Below, one piece after another: positions 63,982-64,000 of a stretch of DNA of 64,000 nucleotides (its first letter is position 1; each line of letters begins with the position of its first letter). A model generated the notes under the pieces. It searched no databases and was not told where the DNA came from. It saw only the letters and a list, made by a program, of their open reading frames with translations. This stretch comes from Dyadobacter fermentans. Its GTDB lineage: Bacteria > Bacteroidota > Bacteroidia > Cytophagales > Spirosomataceae. Position numbers and translations under genes: made by a program. The stretch spans positions 124,001-188,000 of the forward strand of contig NZ_JAHXBN010000008.1 in the NCBI RefSeq assembly GCF_019924045.1, given 5' to 3'.

Positions 63982-64000
63982 TCCAGTTGGTTTAAGGTTT

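Overview
The window is a stretch of chromosome from a Bacteroidota bacterium, most likely a Cytophagales member of the Dyadobacter/Spirosoma type. The evidence is type IX secretion system (T9SS) parts (PorW/SprE-like lipoprotein, PorX), three proteins ending in T9SS-like sorting domains, and Bacteroidota-type promoter elements (TAnnTTTG) in front of several genes. Lineage-typical families such as DUF2911, DUF4905, TIGR02757 and the HI0933-type flavoprotein agree. Base composition is moderate and even. I see no phage, insertion sequence, tRNA, rRNA or CRISPR array. The lineage call is inference from gene content.

Layout. 1-16.9 kb is mostly housekeeping: rsmI, a pterin dehydratase, an OsmC-like protein, thyA, a TRIC-type channel, a DUF2911/TPR protein, a Nudix hydrolase, a secreted subtilase, a glutamate-synthase-like flavoprotein, aroA, DUF502, an Ldh-type dehydrogenase, mltG, a thioesterase, a YihY membrane protein, a glycosyltransferase, a Sua5/YrdC protein and a WbqC-like protein. 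16.9-25.5 kb holds clpC, a secreted esterase, a sugar-phosphate-isomerase-like protein and a partial ATP synthase operon (atpZ, a small membrane protein, atpB, atpE, atpF, atpH) that ends in a terminator with no atpA/G/D/C. 25.6-37.1 kb has the T9SS lipoprotein PorW/SprE, PBP1A, glycerate kinase, uvrC, an HI0933 flavoprotein and a two-gene lysine-catabolism unit.

37.1-40.0 kb is the most unusual region: a compact four-gene operon with its own promoter, encoding a PqqD-like peptide-binding protein, a lasso-peptide B2-type transglutaminase-fold protease, an HPr-kinase-like kinase and a PF14907-type nucleotidyltransferase. These match the B1, B2, K and N tailoring enzymes of phospho-glycosylated lasso peptide clusters, but the precursor, the cyclase and the exporter are absent. 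40-52.6 kb is again core: aldose epimerase, ftsH, rsfS, birA, a TMEM220-like protein, a TPR lipoprotein, the SRP RNA, a transaldolase-family aldolase, an interspersed inverted repeat, ftsE, porX, kdsB, DUF4905, a LysM/double-psi-barrel protein and a TIGR02757 protein.

52.9-56.8 kb holds two tandem paralogues that join a long glycine/asparagine repeat, a phage-tailspike-type S74 self-cleaving chaperone domain and a T9SS-like C-terminus. 56.9-64 kb is a minus-strand sugar-utilisation cluster: two Gfo/Idh/MocA oxidoreductases, a sugar phosphate isomerase/epimerase and a giant ThuA-sugar dehydrogenase-PKD-cytochrome c-CBM fusion. Between its second and third genes lies a striking intergenic array of 10-bp repeats in two opposed blocks.
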